A stretch of 17,785 nucleotides of DNA from Treponema sp. (GCA_009784995.1 WQXE01000027.1:1-17785), one strand, 5' to 3'; shown: positions 6,440 to 15,191, numbered from the stretch's first letter. Notes: generated from the letters alone by a model not told the origin. A program made the numbers and translations.

Positions 6440-8413
6440 TTAAATCGAATTATCGTTTTTTATCTGCTCGGCGATATTTGACCATTCCCCTAATTTTTCA
6501 TCAATTTCCGCTGTACAAACATCAAGTTTTTGCTTAACTTCCCTTGCTTTTTCTCCATTTGAATAAACTAATGGATTTGTAAGCTCCGTTTCAAGATTTT
6601 TCCTGATTTTTTCCAGTTCATCAAGTTTGGCGAGTATTTCGACTTCCTGTTTTTCAAGCCTGCGTTTTACAGCCTGTTTTTGTTTTTCCGCGGCTCTCCT
6701 TTGTTCATTACTAAGTTCTTCCTGCTCAACTTTAATTGATAATTGCTCATTTTTTATTACACTTTGCTCTTGGCTCTCTTCTCCCTGTTCTCTATTAATT
6801 CTATCCAGATAATACGCGTAATTTCCATAAAACAATTTTGCCTCTGCCGCGTTAGTATCTGTTCCGGGTTTTAGTTCAAGTGTTTTTGTAGAAAGGTCTT
6901 CCATAAAGGAGCGGTCATGGGATACAAAAATTATTGTTCCGTTGTATTTTTTAAGAGCGTTTAGTAAGATGTCTTTGGAATAAAGGTCAAGATGGTTTGT
7001 AGGTTCATCAAGAATTAAAAGATTCATTGGTTTTAAAAACATTTTTAAAAGAGCGAGGCGGCTTTTTTCTCCTCCGGAAAGCACTTTTACATTTTTATAA
7101 ACATCATCACCCCTAAATAAAAAAGCGCCAAGCATGTCGCGTAACTTTGGAATTAACGCTGTAGGAGATTCTTCTTCCATAAATTCAAGTACTGTTTGGG
7201 AAGAATTAAGAGCTTCTGCGGCGTCCTGTGAAAAATAACCAACATTAATGCCGCTTCCGTATTTAACAGAACCTTCAAATTGTTTATCTATTCCGGCGAT
7301 AATTCGCAAGAGTGTAGTTTTTCCGGCTCCGTTTGGTCCCGCGACAACAAGTCTTTCTCCTGTTTCAATATTTAAATCAAGCGAAGAAAGAACATGGCGC
7401 TGTCCGTAACTTTTTCCAATTCCTTCTAGAGTTAACGCTACATTTCCGCTGTGAGGAGCCGGCGGAAAACTTATATTTATTTTTTTTAATGATTCAGGAA
7501 TCTCTATAATTTCCATTTTTTCAAGACGTTTAACAAGGTCTTGAGCGAAAGACGCTTTGCTTGCTTTGTAACGGAAACGACGTATTAGAGCTTCTGTTTT
7601 TAATATTTCTTCCTGCTGTTCATTGTATCGTTTTATAAGACTTTCAAGTTCAATTTGTCGAACCTTTTCGTATGATGTATAATTTCCCGTATATCTTTTT
7701 AAATTTCCATTGTAAAGTTCATAAACTTCGTTAACGCTTACATCTAAAAAGTATCTGTCATGCGAAACTAAAAGGTAGCCGCCTGTAAAATCTTTAAGCC
7801 ACTGTTCAAGCCAGTATCTAGCTTCAATATCCAAATAGTTTGTAGGTTCATCCAAAAGAAGTATATCAGGTTTTTCTAATAAAACTTTCGCGAGGGCAAT
7901 ACGCATTTGCCATCCGCCCGAAAACTCACCGGTATTACGGTTTATGTCACTTATAGAAAAACCAAGTCCTCGTAAAACGGAATTAACAAGACCTTCGCGA
8001 TTATAATAACCTGTTTGTTCAATTTGTTCCTGTAAATTATGATGCTCTTCGATTAATGATTCACTTGTTTTATCGTTTGTAACCCGGCTTAATAGTTCGC
8101 CTGTTTTTTCCAGTTTATCAATCAAATTATGAACAAAAGCAAATGCTGTTTCTACTTCATCTCGCAGGCTTCTTTCGCGAAATACTATACCAGATTGCGG
8201 TAAGTATGATACTCGAGTATCTTTTTGAACAGCGCGGTCGCCGGAGTCAGCAGTCATATTTCCAGCGATTATTTTCATTAAGGTTGTTTTACCGCTGCCG
8301 TTGGCTCCTGTTAAACAGGATCTGGAACCTGAAGCGAGCCGCAGTGATACATCTTTTAAAATATCCCTGTCGCCAAAACTAAGGTTAATGCGGGAAAATT
8401 GCGCGAATGACAT
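6440..8413 (-). CDS. ABC-F family ATPase with long C-terminal coiled coil
   Basis: A 657-aa soluble protein with two ABC ATPase domains and no membrane segments. Domain 1: Walker A GANGSGKTT (36-44), signature FSGGW (164-168), Walker B LLLDEP (185-190). The inter-domain linker (about 225-310) is Lys/Glu/Arg-rich, like the P-site tRNA interaction motif region of ABC-F proteins. Domain 2: Walker A GPNGAGKTT (359-367), signature LSGGE (445-449), Walker B LILDEP (466-471). A charged coiled coil follows (about 545-657), as in Uup/YheS types. ABC-F proteins bind ribosomes and relieve stalled translation; some give antibiotic resistance, and the subtype cannot be told here. The start is five bases after the upstream lipoprotein stop with no clear SD, so translation is probably coupled. 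Residues 541-570 look repeat-derived. Confidence 0.92.
   Translation of the reverse strand: MSFAQFSRINLSFGDRDILKDVSLRLASGSRSCLTGANGSGKTTLMKIIAGNMTADSGDRAVQKDTRVSYLPQSGIVFRERSLRDEVETAFAFVHNLIDKLEKTGELLSRVTNDKTSESLIEEHHNLQEQIEQTGYYNREGLVNSVLRGLGFSISDINRNTGEFSGGWQMRIALAKVLLEKPDILLLDEPTNYLDIEARYWLEQWLKDFTGGYLLVSHDRYFLDVSVNEVYELYNGNLKRYTGNYTSYEKVRQIELESLIKRYNEQQEEILKTEALIRRFRYKASKASFAQDLVKRLEKMEIIEIPESLKKINISFPPAPHSGNVALTLEGIGKSYGQRHVLSSLDLNIETGERLVVAGPNGAGKTTLLRIIAGIDKQFEGSVKYGSGINVGYFSQDAAEALNSSQTVLEFMEEESPTALIPKLRDMLGAFLFRGDDVYKNVKVLSGGEKSRLALLKMFLKPMNLLILDEPTNHLDLYSKDILLNALKKYNGTIIFVSHDRSFMEDLSTKTLELKPGTDTNAAEAKLFYGNYAYYLDRINREQGEESQEQSVIKNEQLSIKVEQEELSNEQRRAAEKQKQAVKRRLEKQEVEILAKLDELEKIRKNLETELTNPLVYSNGEKAREVKQKLDVCTAEIDEKLGEWSNIAEQIKNDNSI
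6700..6790. repeat. Low-complexity, repeat-like stretch inside the ABC-F gene
   Basis: Within the coiled-coil tail the coding DNA carries words such as TTAATTGATAATTG and GCTCTTGGCTCTC, translating as repeated NEQ/EQE-type units (EQSVIKNEQLSIKVEQEEL). Similar words occur, as I recall, in short dispersed intergenic repeats of several bacteria. It is in frame and tolerated as coiled coil. Confidence 0.3.
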
Positions 8414-8418
8414 TGTTA

Positions 8419-9741
8419 TTAAGGAGAATCTCTGAAGAAATATAAAACCATCGGCGAAGAATCTCGTCGCGTAACAGTAATATTTTCGATACCGAAAGTC
8501 GGCACAAGTTCAAGGCGCAGTCCCTGATTATCAAGACTATATAAAAAATAGCGGGTATTGTTGTTTCTAATATCTGTAAATTGCATTGTAAAGGCGCCGT
8601 CAAAACGATCTTCATAGGAAGGTGTAATATAAAGATCCATAAGGATTCTTCCTAATCCTCTTGTTTCGGCGGGGATTAAATCAGGAACAAGTACTTCGTA
8701 ACCTGTCCATGTAAAACCGCCGGTACTTAATAATGTAATTGTTCCAAAATTACTGCTTGTAAAAACCGGTCCCTGATTAAAAATAGAAAGATATTGATTT
8801 TCCCGCCTCGCGTTTTCCTGTAAGATAAGTGAATCAATATCGGCTGGAAGATTAACAAAAGTTAAAGTGCGGCTAACACCCGCGGTATCCTGGAATTGCA
8901 CAGCGAGAGTATTGTTTGGGCGTAACACCATTTGAAGATTAGTTCCGTCAAAATTCCACGCTCGCTCTCCGTCGGAGCTTATTCTGGAATATGTAAATTG
9001 TCTTTCAAAATCCGGCATTATAATTCTCGCTACACCTGTTTCATGTCCGGGATCGAATCTGTATTTTTTTTCCATTTCCTGAATATTAATTCGTCTTGAG
9101 TTAATCATTTGTAAATAAGTTTCCGCCGACCATATTCTTGATAAAACCATTTCAAGCTCCGGGTCCGGCGCTGTATCAACAACATTAGACTGGATTCTGT
9201 TTTCATTTTGTTCGAATATTTTTAACCTATAGGAAAAACAAAAACCAACAACGCCGTCAACTGTCATTACCTTATACCAATCACCGGGAAGCGGCTCTCC
9301 TGTCGCGCTTATGGGAGGAACACCTCTCGCGATACCCAGGATTTTTATTACCTCTCCAAGACGAAGACGATAAACGCTCCGCGCGTTATTATCGGGATTA
9401 TCGCGAATTGGAAGTCTGTCTTGTAAGTTTTCCGCGTAACTCATCGCGTATTGTGAAAAATCATTTGCCCATTGTATCGCGTTTTTTTTGCTGCCTACAA
9501 ATTCCAGATTCGCTAAAGGAACTTCCAATTTATAATCTTTATCCGAGCGCGAGCCATCCGGTAAACCTACAACCCAAATTCTTTCTATATTTGATTTGAT
9601 ATAAACGGGTAATACAGTTCCTGAATCAATTGGCGGATCGTCCACAGACCACAATAAAACGCCGTATCCCATTCTGGAACAGGAAGAAAAAATGACTAAA
9701 AGAGATAATGATATTAGTAAAAATTTTATTTTAATATTCAT
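8419..9741 (-). CDS. Lipoprotein with bacterial SH3 domain
   Basis: A 440-aa predicted lipoprotein. From the chosen ATG the signal is MNIKIKFLLISLSLLVIFSS with the lipidated Cys at residue 21. Residues about 108-176 (from RLPIRDNP through GDWYKVMTVDGVVGFCFSYRL) form a bacterial SH3 domain, often used to bind cell-wall peptides. The remaining 260 residues are beta-rich with repeated short strands and were not recognised. The frame is open up to a TTG at 9771, but that lies inside the groES terminator hairpin and would add ten residues before a complete signal peptide; ATG 9741 is preferred. There is no SD: the ATG directly follows the T-run of the terminator. Next to an ABC-F gene five bases downstream, with which it forms an operon. 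Confidence 0.82.
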   Translation of the reverse strand: MNIKIKFLLISLSLLVIFSSCSRMGYGVLLWSVDDPPIDSGTVLPVYIKSNIERIWVVGLPDGSRSDKDYKLEVPLANLEFVGSKKNAIQWANDFSQYAMSYAENLQDRLPIRDNPDNNARSVYRLRLGEVIKILGIARGVPPISATGEPLPGDWYKVMTVDGVVGFCFSYRLKIFEQNENRIQSNVVDTAPDPELEMVLSRIWSAETYLQMINSRRINIQEMEKKYRFDPGHETGVARIIMPDFERQFTYSRISSDGERAWNFDGTNLQMVLRPNNTLAVQFQDTAGVSRTLTFVNLPADIDSLILQENARRENQYLSIFNQGPVFTSSNFGTITLLSTGGFTWTGYEVLVPDLIPAETRGLGRILMDLYITPSYEDRFDGAFTMQFTDIRNNNTRYFLYSLDNQGLRLELVPTFGIENITVTRRDSSPMVLYFFRDSP

Positions 9742-9744
9742 AAC

Positions 9745-9788
9745 AAAAAAAAACCGCAGAGTTAAATACAATACCGGTAACTCTGCGG
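9745..9788 (-). terminator. Intrinsic terminator of groES
   Basis: On the minus strand a perfect 10-bp stem CCGCAGAGTT / AACTCTGCGG (9788-9779 with 9763-9754), a 15-base loop and then nine Ts (9753-9745). It lies 12 bases after the groES stop. The T-run ends three bases before the ATG of the next gene. It has no T-run on the other strand, so it acts only on minus-strand transcripts. Confidence 0.9.
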
Positions 9789-9800
9789 ATAAAATTAGGT

Positions 9801-10073
9801 TTACTCTACAACCGCGATTATGTCGGCCATTTTAAGAACTAAGTGTTCTTCGCCGTCAATTTTAATCTGGGTTCCCGCGTATTTGTCGTACATTACCTTG
9901 TCGCCGCTTTTTACAGTGATTGGTTCTTTTTCAGTTCCAGGTCCAACAGCGATTACTGTACCGGATTGTGTTTTTTCCTGAGCTGTGTCCGGAATTATGA
10001 TTCCACCGGCGGTTTTCGCTTCGTTTTTTTCCAATTTGACCATGACTCTGTCCGCTAAAGGTCTAACTTTCAT
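9801..10073 (-). CDS. groS: Co-chaperonin GroES
   Basis: A 90-aa GroES, the usual length. It starts MKVRPLADRVMVKLEKNE, followed by the mobile loop that contacts GroEL (about 17-30, with GGIIIPD), the core GTVIAVGPG, and DKVMYDKYAGTQIKIDGEEHLVL, ending with the C-terminal strand DIIAVVE. It caps the GroEL chamber during ATP-driven folding in the cytoplasm. The SD GGAGG lies five bases before the ATG. It has its own promoter and terminator and is therefore monocistronic; groEL is not in the window. That separation is what I recall for T. pallidum. No CIRCE inverted repeat (TTAGCACTC / GAGTGCTAA) is seen upstream, so HrcA control is not supported. Confidence 0.97.
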   Translation of the reverse strand: MKVRPLADRVMVKLEKNEAKTAGGIIIPDTAQEKTQSGTVIAVGPGTEKEPITVKSGDKVMYDKYAGTQIKIDGEEHLVLKMADIIAVVE

Positions 10074-10108
10074 ATAATCCTCCGAAATTATTATTATTAT
10101 TAAAATTA

Positions 10109-10137
10109 ATGATATAAAAATTGTGAATTATGGTCAA
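10109..10137 (-). promoter_or_regulatory. groES promoter
   Basis: On the minus strand TTGACC (10137-10132), a 17-base spacer and TATCAT (10114-10109), about 36 bases before the groES ATG. It lies directly after the stop of the TPR gene upstream. A housekeeping sigma type; no heat-shock operator is visible. Confidence 0.65.
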
Positions 10138-10146
10138 GTCCCAAAA

Positions 10147-11811
10147 CTACCAGGCTCTGTCAAGTTCGAGTCTTACTGTAAGGTTTTCCGGATCAAGTTC
10201 AAGAGCGTGTAAATGAGCGTTTGTTGCCTCATGATGGCGGTTTAAAGCGGTAAAACATTTTGCCAAACGTATCTGTATTTTCGCGGCGTCTTTTGGATTT
10301 TGAACTTTTACCGCGGCAAGTTCGTATTGTTCAACGGCTCGGGCGAAATAACGGGTAGTTTCCAAAATACGTCCAAGATTAGCGTGAACAGTCCAATCTG
10401 ATTCCAACGAAGGGATCGAACGCAATAGATCTTCCGCCGCGTCAAGATAACCTTCGTTCATTAAATAAATGGCTCTGTAATTATTTATCCATGATGCCGA
10501 TAAATCCAATAATCTAAATCGATCCAGAATAATTTTCGCTTCATCGTAACTGCGCTGGAAAAAGAAATGCCATACAGCCCATTTATAGAGTTCCTCGTTT
10601 CTTTCGTGACGATCAAGTAAAAGCCAGGTTTCGGCTATTTGCCGCCCCAGTATTTGTCCCTGCGAGTGCCGTTTGCAAATTTCCAAATCGACATAAGGAT
10701 ATTCATTTGGTGAAAAAGTCATGCTATTTTGAAGCAGAGAAATTGCCTGATAATATTCCAACATACGGCTGTATCGGATTAAACCAAATTGCCTTGCCAA
10801 TAATGAATTTTCATTTGTATCAATTTCAGTATCGATGTTAATTAGTCTTTCCAGATAGGAAGCGGCGTCACGCTCGTTTGATATAATAGAAAGATTATAA
10901 AGGCTTGTTTCGTTTGAATATTCAGATAAAAGTTTCCAGATAGCCCTAACAATATCTGTATAACCCGCGAGGTATAACGCGTCCGCCTGACGCGATAATG
11001 TTTTTTCTATAATATTTGACGGTAATTCTGTTGAAAGTACTTCTACAATATATGAAAATATTTCCGCGCTTCTTAAAAGTTCGCCAAAATCGTAATGATA
11101 TTCCGCCGCGAGAAATAAAACGTCATACGAAACATTATTGTTCGCCGAAGCGATATTCATTAATCCGTTAATATCGGAAGCGGCGCCGCGAAAATTATCT
11201 CGTAATATTTTTAATACCGCCAAATTAATGGAAATTGATTCAGTTCCATCCGAAGAAAGAAAGTCGGGTAAATCCGAAGCTCTTTGCGGATTTGTAAAAT
11301 CACCTAATATAACATGAATGGCAAGCCGTAAGTTATTTAAAGAAGGATCTGTAATAAGTGGAAGCCAGGCGCGAAGTTGTTCTTCTGTTTCTTTATTTAT
11401 CGCGGTATCCTTTAAAATGGACGCGGCGGCAATAGCGATTATTTGCTGTGATGACGGATAAGCTTTTAAAGCGTTATCAATTGAACCGCGGTAGTAAACA
11501 GCCGAAGGCGGATGTATTTTCGCTACAGCTCTGCGCCGTTTTAATATCGAAAGCCATGATTCAACTGTAATAGCTCTTTTTTCAAGACGGTTAAGCTCGT
11601 TATTAAGGTATTGGAATTCTCTGTCTGTAAAAAATAATTCGTTAAACGCTATATCAAATTCAAGTAAAATTTTGTTAAAATTATCCTGCTGCCTTGTAGA
11701 AGAAAAGATATTTACTTCCACCAATAAAAAAAATGAAAAAACAGCCCCGGACAAAACCAAAAGAATTAATCCGGCGAATAATGTTACGCGCAATAAACGG
11801 ATATTGTTCAT
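10147..11811 (-). CDS. Membrane-anchored TPR-like protein
   Basis: A 554-aa protein with one N-terminal membrane segment (about residues 8-32, no cleavage site or lipobox) and a long, nearly all-helical remainder facing the periplasm. The C-terminal 150 residues hold recognisable tetratricopeptide repeats, for example YLDAAEDLLRSIPSLE, YFARAVEQYELAAV and HHEATNAHLHALELDPENL; more diverged repeats probably fill residues 100-400. Such proteins act as scaffolds, but no partner can be named. The ATG overlaps the nusB stop as ATGA, so it is translationally coupled to nusB. I recall a hypothetical gene in the same position between nusB and groES in T. pallidum, suggesting a conserved spirochaete protein. 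Confidence 0.8.
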   Translation of the reverse strand: MNNIRLLRVTLFAGLILLVLSGAVFSFFLLVEVNIFSSTRQQDNFNKILLEFDIAFNELFFTDREFQYLNNELNRLEKRAITVESWLSILKRRRAVAKIHPPSAVYYRGSIDNALKAYPSSQQIIAIAAASILKDTAINKETEEQLRAWLPLITDPSLNNLRLAIHVILGDFTNPQRASDLPDFLSSDGTESISINLAVLKILRDNFRGAASDINGLMNIASANNNVSYDVLFLAAEYHYDFGELLRSAEIFSYIVEVLSTELPSNIIEKTLSRQADALYLAGYTDIVRAIWKLLSEYSNETSLYNLSIISNERDAASYLERLINIDTEIDTNENSLLARQFGLIRYSRMLEYYQAISLLQNSMTFSPNEYPYVDLEICKRHSQGQILGRQIAETWLLLDRHERNEELYKWAVWHFFFQRSYDEAKIILDRFRLLDLSASWINNYRAIYLMNEGYLDAAEDLLRSIPSLESDWTVHANLGRILETTRYFARAVEQYELAAVKVQNPKDAAKIQIRLAKCFTALNRHHEATNAHLHALELDPENLTVRLELDRAW

Positions 11812-12269
11812 AACCGCTCTTCTTTTTTAACGCGCTCTTGCAGGGTTTTTCGTATATTATCAAGAACACCGTTAATAAATTTGTACGATTCATCCGCTCC
11901 GTATTCTCTGCAAATACCTATCGCTTCGTCAATAATAATTGATGGGGATATATCATTTTGATACATGAGCGAAAAAACAGACATCCTCATAATAGCGAGA
12001 TCAACGCGGTTAACTCTGGAGATATCCCAATTTTCCAAATGTTTGATTATTATCGCGTCTATTTCTTTAATGTTTTCGACTGTTCCCGCGATTAAAACTC
12101 TGGAAAAAACAGCTAAACCTTCGTCCAGATTTTTTAATTTTTCATCTTCAAGCCAGGCGAAATTAACAAGCTCTTCGACAGGGACTCTTAAAGCTTCGTT
12201 TGGAGAAGAAGAATCCCAAAAATAAAGAGCCTGAAAAGCCAGGATACGTCCCTTTCGCCTGGATGCCAT
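11808..12269 (-). CDS. nusB: Transcription antitermination factor NusB
   Basis: A 153-aa all-helical NusB. It starts MASRRKGRILAFQALYFWD (the usual R-x-x-A-x-x-x-LY lead) and carries the conserved end of the domain: RVNRVDLAIMRMSVFSL, IIIDEAIGICREYG and the near-terminal KFINGVLDNI. NusB binds boxA RNA with NusE (ribosomal protein S10) to prevent premature termination in rRNA operons. There is no strong SD; the ATG is 11 bases after the foldase stop. The last four bases overlap the TPR gene start. Length and motifs are standard. Confidence 0.96.
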   Translation of the reverse strand: MASRRKGRILAFQALYFWDSSSPNEALRVPVEELVNFAWLEDEKLKNLDEGLAVFSRVLIAGTVENIKEIDAIIIKHLENWDISRVNRVDLAIMRMSVFSLMYQNDISPSIIIDEAIGICREYGADESYKFINGVLDNIRKTLQERVKKEERL

Positions 12270-12280
12270 GTCTTTTTAGT

Positions 12281-13330
12281 TTACCATCTAATATTGTTTT
12301 CGAATATTGTAAATGTTCTTCTGTTCGCTGGACCTCTTAATTCGGTAACAAGTTCCTGACTGGCGCGGGTAATAATCGCCTGTTGTCTTTGTTCTAACAT
12401 TGCCTGTCCGATATATTCCCTGACAGTTACTCTGTTGCCAAGCTGAATAATATCATTTAATTCAAGATTTCTTACAGCGTAACTTTCGGTAATTTTAATA
12501 ATCTGAAAACCCTGCTGTCCTTCGATTAAACGGGAAACTTGCCCCTGTCTTAAACTGAAAGCCGCGTCCATAAAAGGTTGTCCGACTATTTGTCTTGCCT
12601 GCTGGTTTCTTGGAAGATACCCCGCGTCTCCAGCCTGATAACCTGAATTGGGAGCTACACTGCGCGAAGCGACTTCATCAAATTTCGCCGGATCATTGTT
12701 TATTTCTCTAACCAGATTGTCGGCAAGGGTTCTCGCTCTCTGGCGGGAAGCGGCATCCGGACCATAAGGTATCATAATCATGGAAAAACGAACTGTTTCA
12801 GGACGTACAAGGTTTCCCCTTAAAAGGCTAAACTCGGCTTGTATTTCTTCTTCTGTAGGCATTCTCATAGTATTAAGAATTTCGCCTTTTTGGGAAACAA
12901 GATATTTTTGAGCTATACCTTGTCTTCGAAGCTGCTCTCTAAAAGCGTTTAAATCAAGACCGGTTTCTCTTTCAATCGCCTGGGCAAATTCAGCGTCTGT
13001 CGGCTGACGATTAAGCTGCTGCGCCATAGCGTTACGGTATTGCTGAAGCTGTTGGTTTATTTCATTGTCGGTAACAATAACCCTGTCGCGTTCAGCAGCC
13101 TGAAGGACTAACCGTTCATTTATCATTACATCCAAAACCTGCAGCCGCTCTTCATGTGTTAATACACGATTAGCGGATCGTTCCATACGCGTAACTTCGG
13201 TGCGAAGCTGCCTTACTGTTATAGCTTCTGTTCTGGTAAGGTTGACAGTCGCCGCAGGCTGCAAATCAGACTGCGAATAAACAAAAACCGCTGTTAATAA
13301 CAATAAAAATACAAATATTAACCGTTTCAT
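12281..13330 (-). CDS. Periplasmic PpiC/SurA-type peptidyl-prolyl isomerase
   Basis: A 349-aa exported foldase. Signal peptide MKRLIFVFLLLLTAVFVYS with cleavage before Q20. A SurA-like N-terminal chaperone region (about 25-165, helical, many Gln/Arg) includes the typical LQVLDVMINERLVLQAAERD. A parvulin rotamase domain (about 178-284) follows with RFSMIMIPYG, FDEVASRSVAPNSGYQAGDAGYL, PFMDAAFSLRQGQVS and GFQIIKITE. It should catalyse prolyl isomerisation and help outer-membrane proteins fold in the periplasm. The SD AGAAGGA is well placed before the ATG. It is followed by nusB after 11 bases. I recall the equivalent T. pallidum locus as TpN39b (TP1016). The Gln/Arg-rich composition is notable but typical of such helical chaperone regions. 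Confidence 0.9.
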   Translation of the reverse strand: MKRLIFVFLLLLTAVFVYSQSDLQPAATVNLTRTEAITVRQLRTEVTRMERSANRVLTHEERLQVLDVMINERLVLQAAERDRVIVTDNEINQQLQQYRNAMAQQLNRQPTDAEFAQAIERETGLDLNAFREQLRRQGIAQKYLVSQKGEILNTMRMPTEEEIQAEFSLLRGNLVRPETVRFSMIMIPYGPDAASRQRARTLADNLVREINNDPAKFDEVASRSVAPNSGYQAGDAGYLPRNQQARQIVGQPFMDAAFSLRQGQVSRLIEGQQGFQIIKITESYAVRNLELNDIIQLGNRVTVREYIGQAMLEQRQQAIITRASQELVTELRGPANRRTFTIFENNIRW

Positions 13331-13347
13331 ATATATCCTTCTGTATT

Positions 13348-13375
13348 AATATAACATAAACTAAACAATAGTAAA
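13348..13375 (-). promoter_or_regulatory. Candidate extended -10 promoter for the foldase-nusB-TPR unit
   Basis: On the minus strand TATATT (13353-13348) preceded by TGT (extended -10), with a weak TTTACT (13375-13370) 16 bases upstream. It lies in the 55-base gap after alaS. Read-through from alaS is an alternative, since no terminator is seen there. Confidence 0.4.
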
Positions 13376-13385
13376 TAGCGCGAAG

Positions 13386-15191
13386 TTACTGGAGTAATAC
13401 CGCTCTTATCCGCCGTACTCCCGCCGAGGACGATTGTTCTTTTTGAATCTTGAATGTACCAAGACCCCCGGTTCTATCAACATGAGGTCCGCCGCAGACC
13501 TCTTTTGTAAAAAAGTCAGTCGCGGAACTGCCAATTGTATAAACTTTCACCTGTTCTTCGTATTTTTCACCAAAAAGAGCGATGGCGCCGCTTTTTTTAG
13601 CGTCTTCTATACACATGGTTTCCATAGTGATTGGTAAATCTTTATTAATCTGTTCATTTACCATATCTTCAACTTTTTTTATTTCTTCGGCTGTCATGGG
13701 TGAATCATGGGTAAAATCAAAACGAAGCCTTTCAGCCGTGATATTACTGCCTTTTTGCGCCGCGTGATCTCCCAGAACGATTTTTAAAGCTTGATGCAAA
13801 AGATGAGTCGCCGTGTGATACTTTACCGCCATTTCTCCCTGATCGCCAAGCCCGCCTTTGAATGCCTGACCGCTTTGGGAGCGTGAAAGTTCCTGGTGTT
13901 TTTTAAAAGCTTCTTCAAACTCGTCAATATTTACAGTCATCCCTGATTCCGCCGCGAGTTCTTCGGTTAGTTCGATTGGGAAACCGTATGTATCGTATAG
14001 TTTAAAAGCGAGCCGCCCTGACATAATTTTACGCGGGTCTTTTAATAAATTGGGAAGGAGTTTTTCAAATTCATGTTCACCTTTTTGAAGCGTTTCCATG
14101 AATTTGGCTTCTTCCTTGTTAAGTTCGCCAATAATAAACGCGCTATTTTCTTCAAGTTCGGGGTATGTATTTTTAAAAATATCGATTACTACTCGCGCTA
14201 TCGGAGACAGGCTCATTCCATCAGGATTTAATTTACGGCAATGACGAACAGCCCTACGAATAAGACGGCGTAGAACATAACCCGCTCCGACATTGGAAGG
14301 GCTTACTGCTTTTGGATCGCCAAGTATAAAAGTAGCGGAACGGGTATGATCGGCGATAATTCTGATTGATTTATCAACTTCGATATTCGCGCCGCTTGAA
14401 TATTTACAATTTGCCGCTTTTTCGATTGCGGCTATTATCGGCTCAAAAATTGATGTGTCATATACGCTGGATTTTCCGTTTAACACAGTTACAGTTCTTT
14501 CTATACCCATGCCAGTATCAACGCATTTTCTAGCGAGGGGTTCGTAGGCTCCTTGCGCGTTTTTGTTGTACTGCATAAAAACATCGTTCCAGATTTCCAG
14601 CCATTTTTTGCATGAACAGCCGGGTTTGCAATCCGCGCCGCAGGGGGAGTCTCCCATGTAATAGAACATTTCTGTATCAGGACCGCACGGACCTGTGGTT
14701 CCTGCGGGACCCCACCAGTTGTCTTCTCTTGGAAGATACGAAATTCTTTCGATACCTAAACTTTTCCAGATTGCGGCGGATTCATCATCTTTTGGAATTC
14801 CATCCTCTCCCTGGAAGACAGTCACTCCCAGTTTTTCGATGGGTATATTAAGCCATTGCGGGGAAGTTAGAAACTCAAAACTCATTTTGATGGCTTCTTC
14901 TTTAAAGTAATCTCCAAGCGACCAGTTTCCGAGCATTTCAAAAAAAGTAAGGTGGCTCGCGTCTCCTACAGCGTCAATGTCGCCAGTACGAATACACTTT
15001 TGATAATCTACAAGCCTTTTGCCTGCCGGGTGTTCTTCACCCAAAAGATAGGGAACCAAAGGATGCATCCCCGCGGTTGTAAAAAGAACGGTCGGGTCAT
15101 TTTCCGGCAGAAGGGATTTCCCCTGTATCTGCGCGTGCCCTTTGGAAACAAAGAAATCTACATATTTTTTACGTAATTCATCTGCAGTCAT
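13386..15191 (-). CDS. alaS: Alanyl-tRNA synthetase, short spirochaete form
   Basis: A 601-aa class II synthetase that charges tRNA-Ala. Catalytic core: LFTTAGMHPLVPYLL (36-50), motif 2 FFEMLGNWSLGDYF (83-96), and motif 3 region GAGYVLRRLIRRA (302-314). The editing domain keeps its zinc ligands H459, H463, C566 and H570 (HTATH and CGGPH). The C-terminal C-Ala dimerisation/tRNA-elbow domain found in the roughly 875-aa E. coli type is absent, as I recall for other spirochaetes. A cysteine cluster (C184, C188, C192, C194 in PCGADCKPGCSC) lies between motifs 2 and 3 and may bind zinc. The frame is open further upstream to 15599, but that part is antisense to the TPR gene; ATG 15191 begins the conserved MTADELRKKYVDFF. 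Confidence 0.97.
   Translation of the reverse strand: MTADELRKKYVDFFVSKGHAQIQGKSLLPENDPTVLFTTAGMHPLVPYLLGEEHPAGKRLVDYQKCIRTGDIDAVGDASHLTFFEMLGNWSLGDYFKEEAIKMSFEFLTSPQWLNIPIEKLGVTVFQGEDGIPKDDESAAIWKSLGIERISYLPREDNWWGPAGTTGPCGPDTEMFYYMGDSPCGADCKPGCSCKKWLEIWNDVFMQYNKNAQGAYEPLARKCVDTGMGIERTVTVLNGKSSVYDTSIFEPIIAAIEKAANCKYSSGANIEVDKSIRIIADHTRSATFILGDPKAVSPSNVGAGYVLRRLIRRAVRHCRKLNPDGMSLSPIARVVIDIFKNTYPELEENSAFIIGELNKEEAKFMETLQKGEHEFEKLLPNLLKDPRKIMSGRLAFKLYDTYGFPIELTEELAAESGMTVNIDEFEEAFKKHQELSRSQSGQAFKGGLGDQGEMAVKYHTATHLLHQALKIVLGDHAAQKGSNITAERLRFDFTHDSPMTAEEIKKVEDMVNEQINKDLPITMETMCIEDAKKSGAIALFGEKYEEQVKVYTIGSSATDFFTKEVCGGPHVDRTGGLGTFKIQKEQSSSAGVRRIRAVLLQ

Noticed and set aside
9742..9771. TTG start giving the SH3 lipoprotein ten more residues
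   Set aside because: It lies within the groES terminator, has no SD, and the shorter form already has a complete lipoprotein signal.
10074..10146. CIRCE/HrcA operator upstream of groES
   Set aside because: No TTAGCACTC / GAGTGCTAA-like inverted repeat is present.
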